A DNA stretch of 64,000 nt, from contig NZ_JANJOU010000019.1 in assembly GCF_024594815.1 (NCBI RefSeq), positions 62,001-126,000 on the forward strand, read 5' to 3'. This DNA comes from Roseomonas populi (GTDB lineage Bacteria; Pseudomonadota; Alphaproteobacteria; Acetobacterales; Acetobacteraceae). Of the stretch, positions 18,706 through 28,188 are shown piece after piece. Numbering within the stretch: the stretch's first letter is position 1; every line of letters starts with the position of its first letter. The notes beneath the pieces were generated by a model. That model made no database searches. It had not been told where the DNA came from and worked only from the letters and a program-made list of their open reading frames with translations. A program made the translations under genes and the position numbers.

Positions 18706-19473
18706 TCAGTGCGTCTCCCGCCGGAAGAACTTCCGCACGGTGTCGTTCGGCGGGTCGTCGCGCAGCGCGCGCGGGTCGCCCTCGGCGATCATCCCCTGCG
18801 CCTCCTTGTCCAGCATGATGCAGCGGTCCCCGATGGCCAGGATCGACTGCAACTCGTGCGTCACCACCACGAAGGTGGTCCCGAGGTCCCGCGCCAGGTC
18901 CTTGATCAGCTCGTCCAGCCCCGCCGATGTCACGGGGTCCAGCCCCGCGCTCGGTTCATCGAGAAAAAGGATCGGCGGGTCCAGCGCCATGGCGCGCGCG
19001 ATCCCCGCCCGCTTGGCCATGCCGCCCGAGATCTCCGCCGGCAGGCGGGATGCCGCGTCGGAAAGACCCACCAGCCCCAACTTGACCCGCGCCACCGCCT
19101 CGCGCGCCTCGTGCGGCAGGTCGGTATGAGCTTCCAGCGGCAGCATCACGTTCTCCAGCAAGGTCATCGAGCCGAAGAGCGCGCCTGACTGCCACATGAC
19201 GCCCAGCCGTGTCAGCAGGTTGCGCCGCGCTGCCCCCTCCGCCTCCGCCAGGTCGCCGCCCAGGATGGTCACATGCCCCTTGGTCGGGCGGTACAGCCCG
19301 ATCATCAGCTTCAGCAGCGTGGATTTCCCGCAGCCCGACCCGCCGAGGATCACGAAGACCTCGCCACGGTTCACCTCGAAGTTCACGTCCCGGAACAGCA
19401 CGCGCTCGCCGAAGCCCATGCTCACGCCCTGGGCCCGGATTACCGCCCTGTGTTCCGACGTAGCCGCCATCAC
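18706..19473 (-). CDS. ABC transporter ATP-binding protein (MlaF type)
   Basis: This 255-residue ATPase has Walker A (LGGSGCGKSTLLK), the signature (EISGGMAKRAGIARA, with GG-MAKR as in MlaF rather than the usual LSGGQ), Walker B (PILFLDEPSAGLDP) and the H-loop (VVVTHE). The sequence SGGMAKR is characteristic of Mla/Mkl importer ATPases. Its start overlaps the permease stop by 4 bases (19470-19473). It energises the MlaE-like permease. Confidence 0.93.
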   Translation of the reverse strand: MMAATSEHRAVIRAQGVSMGFGERVLFRDVNFEVNRGEVFVILGGSGCGKSTLLKLMIGLYRPTKGHVTILGGDLAEAEGAARRNLLTRLGVMWQSGALFGSMTLLENVMLPLEAHTDLPHEAREAVARVKLGLVGLSDAASRLPAEISGGMAKRAGIARAMALDPPILFLDEPSAGLDPVTSAGLDELIKDLARDLGTTFVVVTHELQSILAIGDRCIMLDKEAQGMIAEGDPRALRDDPPNDTVRKFFRRETH

Positions 19474-20795
19474 CAGCCCAGCCGGAAGAACATCACGGCG
19501 AAGATCCCGTCCAGCACCACCAGCGCCACGATCCCGCCCACCACGGCCGCCGTCGCGGCATCACCCACCGCGCGCGGCCCGCTGCCCGCCTGCAGCCCCG
19601 CCCGGCAGCCGATCCCCGCGATCACCAGCCCGAAGACCGCGGCCTTCCCCAGCCCCTGCAACAGGTCCCAGAGCTGCACCCCGGCATGAAGCTGGTTGAT
19701 CACGACAGAGACCGGGAAACCCCGCGCCACCATCACGAAGCCCATCCCCACCAGCCCCGAGAGGTCCATCAGCAGCGCCAGAACCGGCAGCGCGATCGTC
19801 GCCGCCACCAGCCGCGGCAGCACCAGCAGCACCATGGGGTCGATCCCCATGATCCGCAGCGCGCTGATCTCCTCGTTCACGGTCATCGTACCCAGCTCGG
19901 CCGCGAAGGCCGATCCCGTGCGCCCCGCCAGGATCACCCCCGCCAGCAACGGCCCCAGCTCCCGCAGCAGGGAGATGCCGACCAGCCGTGGCACGAAGAT
20001 ATCCGCCCCGTACTGCCGCATCGGCACCGCGGACTGGAAGGCCAGGATCACGCCGATCAGCACGCCCAGCAGCAGCACCAGCCCGAAGGCACGCGTCCCC
20101 ACCTCGTCCAGATGGCGCAGCACGTCCGCCGCCCGCAGGTCGCGCGGCCGCCGGGCCGCGTTCACCACCGTGGCCGCGGACTCGCCGAGGAACTCCGCGC
20201 CGTCCCCGGCATTCCTCACCCGCCCCACGCCCCAGGCGCCGAGCCGCCGGATGGGCCCCAGCCGCTTCTTCGGCGCCTGCTGCGCCGGCGGCTTCCCCGC
20301 CGCACCCCGCGCCCGCTCCAGCACCGCCGCCACGGGCTCGGAGGCACCCTCGACCGGCACCTCCCCGCCTGCCGCCGCCTGGGCCGCCAGCACCAGCGCC
20401 GCCCCACTCGTGTCCAGCGTCTCCAGCGCGGAGAGGTCGATCCGCCCCGCGCCCTTCGCCGCCTCTACCGCGTGTCGCCAGACATGCCCGGCCGACATGC
20501 TCGTCAAATGGCCGGAGAAGCGCAGCGCCTCCCCGTCCCGCTCCACTTTCGGCGGTGGCCCGTCCGCCCCGGGCCCCGGCCCCGCTTCCGCATCCGATCC
20601 CGCCACGGCACCACCCGGCGCCGGCGCCCGGTCCGGCGGCCGCCCTGGCCCCATATCCTCCGCGGAAGGCAGCGCCGGGCTGCCGGGCTCCGGGGACCGC
20701 TCGCGCGCCCCCTCCGCCCGCGCCTCGCGCCGGTTCCCCGCGCCCTCGCCCACCGGGATCGCCGGATCCGGCACCTGCCGCTCCCCGTCCCTCAC
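19470..20795 (-). CDS. MlaE-family ABC permease with fused N-terminal STAS domain
   Basis: The C-terminal 260 residues are a full MlaE permease (VGTRAFGLVLLLGVLIGVIL, GPLLAGVILAGRTGSAFAAE, GTMTVNEEISALRIMGIDP). Before it, residues about 85-165 form a STAS-like domain (LRFSGHLTSM, IDLSALETLDTSGAALVL), the job done by separate MlaB in E. coli. The first 80 residues are Pro/Glu/Arg-rich and look disordered. The start is decided by the upstream gene: a GTG at 20795 overlaps the oxidase stop as GTGA, a typical coupling arrangement. It sits in the inner membrane with the MlaF-like ATPase. Confidence 0.9.
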   Translation of the reverse strand: MRDGERQVPDPAIPVGEGAGNRREARAEGARERSPEPGSPALPSAEDMGPGRPPDRAPAPGGAVAGSDAEAGPGPGADGPPPKVERDGEALRFSGHLTSMSAGHVWRHAVEAAKGAGRIDLSALETLDTSGAALVLAAQAAAGGEVPVEGASEPVAAVLERARGAAGKPPAQQAPKKRLGPIRRLGAWGVGRVRNAGDGAEFLGESAATVVNAARRPRDLRAADVLRHLDEVGTRAFGLVLLLGVLIGVILAFQSAVPMRQYGADIFVPRLVGISLLRELGPLLAGVILAGRTGSAFAAELGTMTVNEEISALRIMGIDPMVLLVLPRLVAATIALPVLALLMDLSGLVGMGFVMVARGFPVSVVINQLHAGVQLWDLLQGLGKAAVFGLVIAGIGCRAGLQAGSGPRAVGDAATAAVVGGIVALVVLDGIFAVMFFRLGW

Positions 20796-22057
20796 GCCGC
20801 CAGCCCCAGCGCCGCCGCGGCCTCGCGCGCCGCGCGCGCGCCGCTCTGCCAGGCGCCCGCCAGCGTCCCGGCTAGGCTCTCGTGGCAGGCCTCGCCCGCC
20901 AGCATCAGCCGCCCTTCCCCGATCGGGGCCGAGAGCGCCGCACGCGCCCCACCCCGCCCCGGCCGCAGCGCCGCATAGGCCCCGCGCGACCAAGGGTCCG
21001 TCCCCCAGGAGGACGCAACCGCCCCCTCCCGCCGCAGGGCCCGGTCCACTCGCGCGCCGTACATCCCCCGCAGTTCCGAGAAGGCGAGATCGACGATCGC
21101 CCCCTCCCCTTCCCGCGCCAGTTCCCAGGCGAGCGCCCCGCCCGCGAATCCTTCCAGGTGGTCCCGCCCGAAGGGCCAGGCGACAAAGGTCATTGCCCGC
21201 TCCCCCGGCTCCAGCCGCCGCTCGATCCCGCCGAAGGAGGGCAGGTCCAGCCTGTCATCGCCGGCCGCGCGCAGCCCCACCTTGCTGAGCAACCCCATTG
21301 GCAGGTCATGCACCGCCTGCGCGCTCTCTACCGGCAAGGCCGGGTCGAACCGGATCGCCCCCGATGCCAGCACCCCCGTGGAGACCGTGACCACCGCTGC
21401 CCGCGCCTCCACCGCCCCGAACGCCCCTTCCGCCCGCACGCGCCGCCCACCCCAGCACAGGCGCTCCACCGGCGCACCCAGGGTGATCGGAAGCCCCTTC
21501 GCCAGCACGGAGAGCAGATGCCCGCACCCGTCCCGCGGCAGAAGGTTCGTCCCGTTCAGCAGCGTCGCCAGATAGTCGTCCAGGTCGATGTCCTGCGCCT
21601 CGGCCGCCGAGATCACCGGCCCTTCCCAATGCGTCAGCGTCGCGTCCCAGAACCCGCCGCGCGGCGCCGCGTCACCGAGGCTCCGCACCCCGCCCCGCGC
21701 CGCTGCGAGCATTACCGCCGCGTGCCACTCCCTCTCGGCCCGGTCGTACCCTTCCATGTCCGCGTCCGACGCCCAGCGATCCCCCATCCACACGCGGGAG
21801 GACCGCACGGAATCATGGTCGAACAGCGCCAGCCCTCGCGCCTCGGCCAGCGGTACCAGCGGGTTGGACTGCGCCGCATGCAGCCAGGTCGCCCCCAGGT
21901 CCATCGGCACGGCGGGATCCGTCAGCGCCCGCCCACCCACGCGCCCGCGCGCTTCCAGCACTCGCACGGTCAGCCCAAACGACATCGCCTGGCGCGCCGC
22001 GGAGATCCCGGCCGCGCCCGCACCGACGACGAGAAGGTCACAATCCCCCGACACCAT
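20792..22057 (-). CDS. FAD-dependent amine oxidase (flavin-containing monoamine oxidase type)
   Basis: The 421-residue protein has the dinucleotide-binding start (DLLVVGAGAAGISAARQA), the following acidic residue and GG motif (RVLEARGRVGGRA), the substrate-entry region LGATWLHAAQSNPL and the C-terminal FAD contact (GRLMLAGEACHESLAGTLAG). This matches the amine oxidase/NAD(P)-binding Rossmann superfamily. The ATG at 22057 is chosen over 22120 because the Rossmann strand follows it directly. Its last codon overlaps the MlaE start, so it probably heads the lipid-transport operon. The substrate is unknown; a role in modifying a transported lipid would be speculation. Confidence 0.85.
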   Translation of the reverse strand: MVSGDCDLLVVGAGAAGISAARQAMSFGLTVRVLEARGRVGGRALTDPAVPMDLGATWLHAAQSNPLVPLAEARGLALFDHDSVRSSRVWMGDRWASDADMEGYDRAEREWHAAVMLAAARGGVRSLGDAAPRGGFWDATLTHWEGPVISAAEAQDIDLDDYLATLLNGTNLLPRDGCGHLLSVLAKGLPITLGAPVERLCWGGRRVRAEGAFGAVEARAAVVTVSTGVLASGAIRFDPALPVESAQAVHDLPMGLLSKVGLRAAGDDRLDLPSFGGIERRLEPGERAMTFVAWPFGRDHLEGFAGGALAWELAREGEGAIVDLAFSELRGMYGARVDRALRREGAVASSWGTDPWSRGAYAALRPGRGGARAALSAPIGEGRLMLAGEACHESLAGTLAGAWQSGARAAREAAAALGLAA

Positions 22058-22214
22058 CACTCCCAAGCGGCCACAACCGGCCAGGGTTTCCCCCGCCCCG
22101 CCCCGCGCGGCCAGCCCCAAACCCGTGCCCCATCGGCTTCGTGAACCACTTGCCCGGGTAGGAGAGCCGGGCCGCGCGCCCCATCATCCCCCACCCACAG
22201 CGAGTCTGACGACC

Positions 22215-22976
22215 ATGAACCTTCCCCGCGAACTGGAGGGCCGCCGCGCCCTCGTCATGGGCGGCAGCCGCGGCATCGGCCGCTCCATCGCCCTCGCCTT
22301 CGCCCAGGCCGGCGCCGCCGTCGCCCTCTGCGCCCGCGGTGCCGCCGCGCTGGAGGAGACCCGCGCCGAGATCGAGGCCACCGGCGCGCAAGCCTTCGCC
22401 GCCCCCTGCGACCTGTCCGACGCCGCCTCCATCGCCGCCTTCGTCCCACAGGCCGCCGACGCGCTGGGCGGCATCGACATCCTCGTCAACAACGCCTCCG
22501 GCTTCGGCCGCGCGGACGACGAGGAGAGCTGGGCCGCCTCGCTCTCCGTGGATATCATGGCCGTGGTCCGCGCCAGCCACGCCGCCCTTCCCTGGCTGGA
22601 GAAGTCGGGCGCGGGCGCCATCGTCAACATCGCCTCCATCTCCGCCCTGCGCGCGACGAAGCGGAACCCGCCCTACGCCGCGGTGAAGGCGGCGGTGATC
22701 CAGTACACCACCAGCCAGGCCCGCATCCTCGCGGGGAAGGGCATCCGCGCGAACGCCGTCTCCCCCGGCTCCATCGAGTTCCCCGGCGGCACCTGGGAGC
22801 GCCGGCGCACGGAGGACCCCGCCCTCTACCAGGGCACGCTGGCGCAGATCCCCTTCGGCCGCATGGGCCGCCCGGAGGAGGTGGCCGAGGCCGTCCTCTT
22901 CCTCGCTTCCCCCCGCGCCAGCTGGATCACCGGCCAGAGCCTCGTCGTGGACGGCGGCCAGCTCCTGGGCCCCTGA
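22215..22976 (+). CDS. SDR-family NAD(P)-dependent oxidoreductase
   Basis: A classical short-chain dehydrogenase of 253 residues. It has the cofactor motif GGSRGIGRSIA, the NNAS motif (DILVNNASGFG), catalytic Ser in NIASISALRA and the Tyr-x-x-x-Lys pair in PYAAVKAAV, then the PGSIEFPGG loop and the C-terminal ITGQSLVVDGGQ. All active-site residues are present. It diverges from the amine oxidase gene across 157 bases. The substrate is unknown. Confidence 0.92.
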   Translation: MNLPRELEGRRALVMGGSRGIGRSIALAFAQAGAAVALCARGAAALEETRAEIEATGAQAFAAPCDLSDAASIAAFVPQAADALGGIDILVNNASGFGRADDEESWAASLSVDIMAVVRASHAALPWLEKSGAGAIVNIASISALRATKRNPPYAAVKAAVIQYTTSQARILAGKGIRANAVSPGSIEFPGGTWERRRTEDPALYQGTLAQIPFGRMGRPEEVAEAVLFLASPRASWITGQSLVVDGGQLLGP

Positions 22977-23039
22977 CAACCCCTTCTTCACCTTTGCAGG
23001 CGAGCATGGCGGCCTTCCCCTTACCTGAATGGACCCGCC

Positions 23040-25043
23040 ATGCCTCAAGCGCTCCGGTCGATCCGCAAGCGGATCGGCCAGGTCGGCATCGTCAACCGCC
23101 TGCTCGTCGCCTCCCTCCTCGCCGTTGCCCTCGCCGTCGCCGCCGTCCAGGCATGGACGATCCGCGGCGTCGCCGGCAGCGTGGAGGAGGGCGTGCAGCG
23201 AAGCCTCGAGACGAACCTCGCCCTCGCGAAGGAGGAGCTGGGCACTCTCGGCACGGGCTGGCGCATGTCCAACGGCGCGCTGACCCTCGGCGGCAAACCC
23301 GTCGCAGCGCATGAGGAGTTGCTGCGCCGCGTGACCGCCATCGCCGGCGCCACCGTTACCCTCTATGCCGGCGAGGGGCCCGTCGCCTCCGGCACCCCCG
23401 CCCCGGCTGTGCTGGACGACGCCGCGCGCCAAGCCGTCCTCGGGCGCGGCGAGACGCTGCGCGGCACGGCCACCATCGCCGGTGCCCGCCACGCCACCGT
23501 GCAGGACCCCATCCGGGACGCCGATGGCCGCACGATCGGCGTCCTCGCCGTCGCCTTCCCCACCGCCGCCGCCGAGGCCGTGGTGAGCCGCCTGATCACC
23601 GAGAGCGCGATAGCCGGGCTCCTCGTCATCCTCGTCGTCGGCGCGGCGCGCTGGTTCATCCTGCGCTCCACCATGCGCCCGCTCAGCAACCTCGCTACTG
23701 CCGTGCGCGCCATCGCCGGGGGCGAGCTGGACCGCCCCGCTCCCTGCGCGGACCGCACGGACCAGCTCGGCGAGATCGGCCGCGCGGTGGAAACCCTGCG
23801 CGAATCCGCCCTGCGCGCCCGCACTCTGGAGGCGCAGGTGAACGGAGAACGCGCGGCAAAGGACCGCCGGCAGGAGGCGATGGACCGCCTCACCCAGGAT
23901 TTCGGCACCTCCGTCTCCGGCGTGCTCACCTCCCTTGGCCGGACGGCCGAGACGATGCGCGGCACGGCGGGCGAGATGGCGGAGGCCGCCGGCCAGACCC
24001 GCCGCGACATGGCCTCCACCGCCGCCGAGGCCGAGACCTCATCCCAGAGTCTCGCCCAGGTCGCCGCCGCGACCGAGGAGATGAGCGCGAGCGTGGGGGA
24101 GATCGCCCGCCAGGTGACCGAGGCCGCCGCCGCCGCGCGAGACGCCGTGGAGCAGGCCCGCAGCACCGACACCACCGTGCAGGGGCTGAGCGCCGCCGCC
24201 GAACAGATCGGCGACGTGGTGCGCCTGATCAGCGACATCGCCGGCCAGACCAACCTGCTGGCCCTGAACGCGACGATCGAGGCCGCCCGCGCCGGAGAGG
24301 CCGGGCGCGGCTTCGCCGTCGTCGCCTCGGAGGTGAAGACGCTCGCCGCCCAGACCGCCCAGGCCACCGACCGCATCGGCAGCCAGATCTCCGCCATCCA
24401 GGCAGCGTCCGGGGAAGCGGTGCGGGCCGTGCGCGGCGTCGCCGGCGCGATCGACCGCGTGAGCGACGTGGCCGCCGCCATCGCGGAGGCCGTGGACCAG
24501 CAGGGTGCCGCCACGCGGGAGATCGCCTCCCAGGTGCAGCACGTCGCCCGCAGCACGGATAACGCCACCAACGCCATGCGCGACGTCACCGCGATGGCGG
24601 AGCGCTCCGGCGCCGCCAGCCAGGCCGTGCTGGACACGTCCGGCGAGGTCTCCGGCCTCTCCCGCAGCCTGCGGGACGAGGTGGACCACTTCCTCGCCGC
24701 CATGCGCAGCAGCGAGAGGAACGGCGAGCGCCGCCGCTACGAGAGGATCAGCGGCCGGGACCTTCCCGTGCGCCTGCGCTGCGCGACGCACGGCACCTTC
24801 GAGACGGTGCTGCGCGACATCTCCCTAGGTGGCGCGGCCCTGCCCTGCAACTGGCCCTGCGAGGTGGGCGCGGAAGTCCTGCTGGACCTGCCCGGCGCGG
24901 AGGGACCGGCCCATGCGCGCGTGGTCTCCACGCGCGAAGGGCTGCTTGCCATCGCCTTCCGCCAGGACCCCGGCACGATGCAGCGGGTGAGCCGCATCCT
25001 CGACCGCCTCGGCGCCGACCTCTCCGGCCAGCGCGCGGCCTGA
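23040..25043 (+). CDS. Methyl-accepting chemotaxis protein with C-terminal PilZ domain
   Basis: This 667-residue chemoreceptor has a first transmembrane helix (about residues 20-38), a periplasmic sensor of some 145 residues that looks like a single Cache domain ([20 protein letters not shown], then [20 protein letters not shown]), a second helix (about 187-208), HAMP, and a cytoplasmic signalling hairpin with the conserved tip ([20 protein letters not shown]). Unusually, residues about 570-660 form a PilZ domain with RRRYER and the DISLGGAA motif, which normally binds cyclic di-GMP. It should link ligand sensing to CheA/flagella and to c-di-GMP. No other che genes are nearby. Confidence 0.93.
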   Translation: MPQALRSIRKRIGQVGIVNRLLVASLLAVALAVAAVQAWTIRGVAGSVEEGVQRSLETNLALAKEELGTLGTGWRMSNGALTLGGKPVAAHEELLRRVTAIAGATVTLYAGEGPVASGTPAPAVLDDAARQAVLGRGETLRGTATIAGARHATVQDPIRDADGRTIGVLAVAFPTAAAEAVVSRLITESAIAGLLVILVVGAARWFILRSTMRPLSNLATAVRAIAGGELDRPAPCADRTDQLGEIGRAVETLRESALRARTLEAQVNGERAAKDRRQEAMDRLTQDFGTSVSGVLTSLGRTAETMRGTAGEMAEAAGQTRRDMASTAAEAETSSQSLAQVAAATEEMSASVGEIARQVTEAAAAARDAVEQARSTDTTVQGLSAAAEQIGDVVRLISDIAGQTNLLALNATIEAARAGEAGRGFAVVASEVKTLAAQTAQATDRIGSQISAIQAASGEAVRAVRGVAGAIDRVSDVAAAIAEAVDQQGAATREIASQVQHVARSTDNATNAMRDVTAMAERSGAASQAVLDTSGEVSGLSRSLRDEVDHFLAAMRSSERNGERRRYERISGRDLPVRLRCATHGTFETVLRDISLGGAALPCNWPCEVGAEVLLDLPGAEGPAHARVVSTREGLLAIAFRQDPGTMQRVSRILDRLGADLSGQRAA

Positions 25044-25051
25044 ACGGGATA

Positions 25052-25075
25052 GGGCCCGCGCCACGGCGCGGGCCC
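25052..25075. terminator. Bidirectional hairpin between chemoreceptor and Bug receptor
   Basis: GGGCCCGCGCC and GGCGCGGGCCC form an 11-bp perfect stem with a 2-base centre, 8 bases after the chemoreceptor stop and 8 bases from the Bug receptor stop. It can serve both convergent genes. Confidence 0.7.
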
Positions 25076-25083
25076 CGTCTCCA

Positions 25084-26094
25084 TCAGTCCAGCGAGGCGC
25101 CGGACTCCTCGACCAGCCGCTTCCACAGCAAGTCCTGCTGCTTCAGGTACTCGCCATAGGCCTCCGGCGTCTCGTCCCAGGCCGGGGTGAAGCCCTGCGG
25201 CTCCATCCGGGACTTAAAGTCCTCGCCCTTCACCACCTTCAGCAGCGCGTCGTGCAGCTTGTCCACGATCGGCCTCGGCGTGCCGGCCGGCAGGTTCACC
25301 CCATACCAGCTCTGCATGTCGATGTTGGAGCCGGGCAGCAGCTCCTTCATGCTGGGAACGTCGCGCAGCTCCGGCACGTAGGTGATGCGCTCCGCGCTCC
25401 CCACCGCCAGCGGGCGGAACTTGCCCTCGCGCACGTTCGGCATCGCCGCCGGGATCACGTCGAACATCATGTCGATGTTGCCCGCCAGCAGGTCGGCGAA
25501 GGCAGGGCCGCCGCCACGGTACGGCACATGGGTGATCTCCACCCCCGCCGCCTTGGCCACGGTGGAGATGGTGATGTGGCTCACCGTTCCCGTGCCGGAG
25601 GAGCCCATGGTCAGCTTGCCCGGGTCCTTCTTCGCCGCCGCGATCAGCTCCCCGAAGGTCTTCCAGGGCCGGTTGGAGTTCACGATCAGCAGCACCGTGC
25701 CCGTCGTCACCCGCGTCACGGGTGCCAGGTCGCGCAGCGGCTCCAGCGGCATGGACCGGCGGTAGAGGTACTTGTTCGCCGCCATGATGGAGACGGAGGT
25801 GAGCAGGATCGTGTAGCCGTCCTTCTCGCTCCTCGCGACGAAGTCCGCGCCGATGTTGCCGCCCGCGCCGCCGCGGTTGTCCACCACCACGTTCTGCCCG
25901 AGGATGCCCTGCAGCCGCTCCGCCAGCAGGCGCCCAGTCAGGTCCACCGCGCCGCCGGGGGCGTAGGGCACCACGATGCGCGGCGGCCGGTTCGGCCAGT
26001 TCGTGCCCTGGGCGCGGGCGGTAGGGGCCAGGATAGGCAGGCCGAGCGGCGCGGCGGCCGCGGCGCCCAGCAGGGCGCGTCGAGTTGGGTGCAT
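25084..26094 (-). CDS. Bug/TctC-family substrate-binding protein (second copy)
   Basis: A 336-residue periplasmic receptor. It has a leader with an arginine pair (PTRRALLGAAAAAPLG) cut near ARAQG, then WPNRPPRIVVPYAPGGAVD, VVVDNRGGAGGNIG and THVPYRGGGPAFADLLAGN, all standard Bug signatures. It differs clearly from the copy at 716-1711, so the two probably bind different carboxylates or related acids. No permease genes adjoin it, and it converges on the chemoreceptor gene. Confidence 0.94.
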   Translation of the reverse strand: MHPTRRALLGAAAAAPLGLPILAPTARAQGTNWPNRPPRIVVPYAPGGAVDLTGRLLAERLQGILGQNVVVDNRGGAGGNIGADFVARSEKDGYTILLTSVSIMAANKYLYRRSMPLEPLRDLAPVTRVTTGTVLLIVNSNRPWKTFGELIAAAKKDPGKLTMGSSGTGTVSHITISTVAKAAGVEITHVPYRGGGPAFADLLAGNIDMMFDVIPAAMPNVREGKFRPLAVGSAERITYVPELRDVPSMKELLPGSNIDMQSWYGVNLPAGTPRPIVDKLHDALLKVVKGEDFKSRMEPQGFTPAWDETPEAYGEYLKQQDLLWKRLVEESGASLD

Positions 26095-26199
26095 AAAACT
26101 CTCTCCGGAGTCGTGAAGCGGCCGTCATGTCGCCCCGCAAGCCCCGCGGGGCAAGCCCGGAACCTTGTTCAACCACCCGGCAGACCCAAGAAAAGGGCC

Positions 26200-26421
26200 A
26201 TGCCCGATCCCATCGCGCCCCCCGAGGAGCGCCCCTGCATCAAGGTCTGCGAGTACGACGAGGACACGGAGTGGTGCCTCGGCTGCGGGATGACCAAGCG
26301 CGAGAAGAAGGCCTGGAAGCGGGCCCCGGAGTACCGCGGCGCCATCCACGCCAACCTCCCCGCCCGGCTGGACGCCATGGCGGCCGCCGGCCACCGCACC
26401 GGCAAGACAGCGAAGAAGTAG
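26200..26421 (+). CDS. DUF1289 domain protein
   Basis: This 73-residue cytoplasmic protein carries the DUF1289 cysteine pattern: Cys-x3-Cys near the start (PCIKVCEYDED) and Cys-x2-Cys (EWCLGCGMT), followed by a basic lysine-rich helix (KREKKAWKRAPEYR). The four cysteines probably bind a metal or Fe-S centre; the function is unknown. It ends three bases before the stop of the convergent TrmH-family gene. Confidence 0.85.
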   Translation: MPDPIAPPEERPCIKVCEYDEDTEWCLGCGMTKREKKAWKRAPEYRGAIHANLPARLDAMAAAGHRTGKTAKK

Positions 26422-26424
26422 TCC

Positions 26425-27258
26425 CTACCGCCGCGCCGAGAGCGCGTGGATCAGCACCGCCGCCGCCACGGAGACGTTGAGGCTCTCCACCCGCCCCGAT
26501 CCCGGCAGCGTCACCTGCATGTCGCAGGCCGCTGCCGTGGCCGGGCTCACGCCTTGCTCCTCGTTCCCCAGCACCAGCGCCACGCAGCCCCCCGGCTGCC
26601 GCCGCGCCAGCACCGCCTCGGGCGCCACCCCGCCGGACGCCACCGCCGCCACCGTCAGCACACCCAGTTGCGGCAGGGTGCTCACCAGGTCCGGCGCGGT
26701 CCACAGGCTCAGCACCTCCAGCCCGCCCTCGCTCGTCCGCCACGCCGCGTCCGAGAGCCCGGCCTGCCTGGGATCGCCCGACAGCACCATCCCGATGCAC
26801 CCGAAGAAGGCCGCGGACCGCGCGACGGCCCCCAGGTTGTGCGGGTTGGATACCCCGTCCAGCACCGGCAGAACCGGCGCCGCCCGCAGCGCCGGCGGCA
26901 GGGGCAGCGCCACGGGCGCCACGCGCCGCCGCGCCACCACGGCCACGATCCCCCCGTGATGGACCGTGCCCGCCACCCGCGCCAGCTCCTCCTCACCCAC
27001 CTCGCGATAGGGCTTCCGCGCCTCGGCCAGCACCGCGCAGAACGGGTTCGCCTCCCGCCGGCGGCTGGGCAGGTGGAACAGCCGCAGCACCTCCCGCGGC
27101 CGCCGGGAGAAGACGGCCGAGACGGCCGCCAGCCCGCAGATCCGGTCCGGCTCCGGCGGGCGGGGCGGCCTCGGCCCCTCGGGACGGCCCAGGGCCCCTT
27201 GCGGGCCTGGCCTGCTCATCGGTCGGTCGCGCTCCATCGGCCGCATCCACACCCGCAC
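26425..27258 (-). CDS. TrmH/SpoU-family RNA 2'-O-methyltransferase
   Basis: The protein has an N-terminal L30e-like substrate-binding region (residues about 40-110) and a SPOUT domain with the three knot motifs: NPHNLGAVARSAAFFG, VALVLGNEEQGVS and ESLNVSVAAAVLIHAL. It should methylate a ribose 2'-OH in rRNA or tRNA with SAM; the target base cannot be assigned. The first 35 residues are Arg/Pro-rich and four ATGs lie within them (27258, 27246, 27237, 27219), so the start is uncertain; the outermost is given. Confidence 0.9.
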   Translation of the reverse strand: MRVWMRPMERDRPMSRPGPQGALGRPEGPRPPRPPEPDRICGLAAVSAVFSRRPREVLRLFHLPSRRREANPFCAVLAEARKPYREVGEEELARVAGTVHHGGIVAVVARRRVAPVALPLPPALRAAPVLPVLDGVSNPHNLGAVARSAAFFGCIGMVLSGDPRQAGLSDAAWRTSEGGLEVLSLWTAPDLVSTLPQLGVLTVAAVASGGVAPEAVLARRQPGGCVALVLGNEEQGVSPATAAACDMQVTLPGSGRVESLNVSVAAAVLIHALSARR

Positions 27259-27463
27259 CGGGGCCGCGTCAACCGTCCCGCACCCGGAGAAGGCTTAATT
27301 TGAACCGACCCCGAAACAACAACTAGCGTTCCGCCACTGGCACCCCGGCGTGCCGGGCCTTCCGGGGCGTAGGGGCTGGGGGACAGGTACGACACCCCCG
27401 GCTACCCAGCCCTGGGCCGCCCTCGCCCGCCTTCCTGCCGCCCTGCCGGGCCGAGGAGAGACC

Positions 27464-28117
27464 ATGGACGCGCGCCGCCTGCCCCTCGCCCTGCTGCTGC
27501 TCGCCGCGGCGGGCTGCCGGCCGGATCCCGCACCTGCCCCGGCCGCGCCACCCCCAGCCCTGGCCGCCGCGCCGGCGCCCTCCGGCCCCTCCCCCGCCCG
27601 CTGGGACTCCCGCCCGAATGGCCGGGAGTGGAGCCGCCTCGCCCTGGCGGGGTTGGAAGCCCACGCCCAGCCGCTCCTCGCCTTCACGCCCCGCGACATC
27701 GCCGCCTACTGCCCTCGCTACGCGGCGGCGGACAGGAACGGCCGCGCCGCCTTCTGGGTGGGCCTGCTCTCCGTCCTGGCCGGCTACGAGAGCAATTACG
27801 ACCCGAGCGTGAGCTTCCAGGAAAGCTTTCCGGACGCCCAGGGCCGCCCCGTCATCAGCCGCGGCCTCCTGCAGATCTCGCGGGAGAGCGCCAACGGCTA
27901 CGGCTGCGAGATCGGGGACGACCGGACGCTGCACGACCCCGCGGTGAACCTCTCCTGCGCCGCCCGCATCGTGAACCGCCTCGTCACGCGGGACGGGATG
28001 ATCGCCTCCGACTCCAGCCCCTGGAAGGGCATGGCCGCCTACTGGAGCCCGTTCCGCCGCGCCGACCGGAAGGCGGAAATGGCGCAGTGGACCGCCGCCC
28101 AGCCCTACTGCCGCTGA
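27464..28117 (+). CDS. Lytic transglycosylase-like (SLT) lipoprotein
   Basis: A lipoprotein leader (LPLALLLLAAAGC, predicted lipidated Cys16) and a Pro/Ala linker of about 35 residues precede a lysozyme-like SLT domain. The catalytic glutamate is most likely the Glu of AGYESNYDPS, followed by the family's SRGLLQISRESA loop. It would cleave peptidoglycan glycan strands from an outer-membrane anchor. The ATG at 27464 has a GAGGAGA site 5 bases upstream. The 217-residue size is small for a soluble-type transglycosylase but normal for EMTA-like ones. Confidence 0.82.
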   Translation: MDARRLPLALLLLAAAGCRPDPAPAPAAPPPALAAAPAPSGPSPARWDSRPNGREWSRLALAGLEAHAQPLLAFTPRDIAAYCPRYAAADRNGRAAFWVGLLSVLAGYESNYDPSVSFQESFPDAQGRPVISRGLLQISRESANGYGCEIGDDRTLHDPAVNLSCAARIVNRLVTRDGMIASDSSPWKGMAAYWSPFRRADRKAEMAQWTAAQPYCR

Positions 28118-28188
28118 GGCCCCACCCCTTCCCCGCCCACCCCCGCCATGCCAGTTTCCGCGCCCTTTCACGCATGGGGGAGAGAAAC

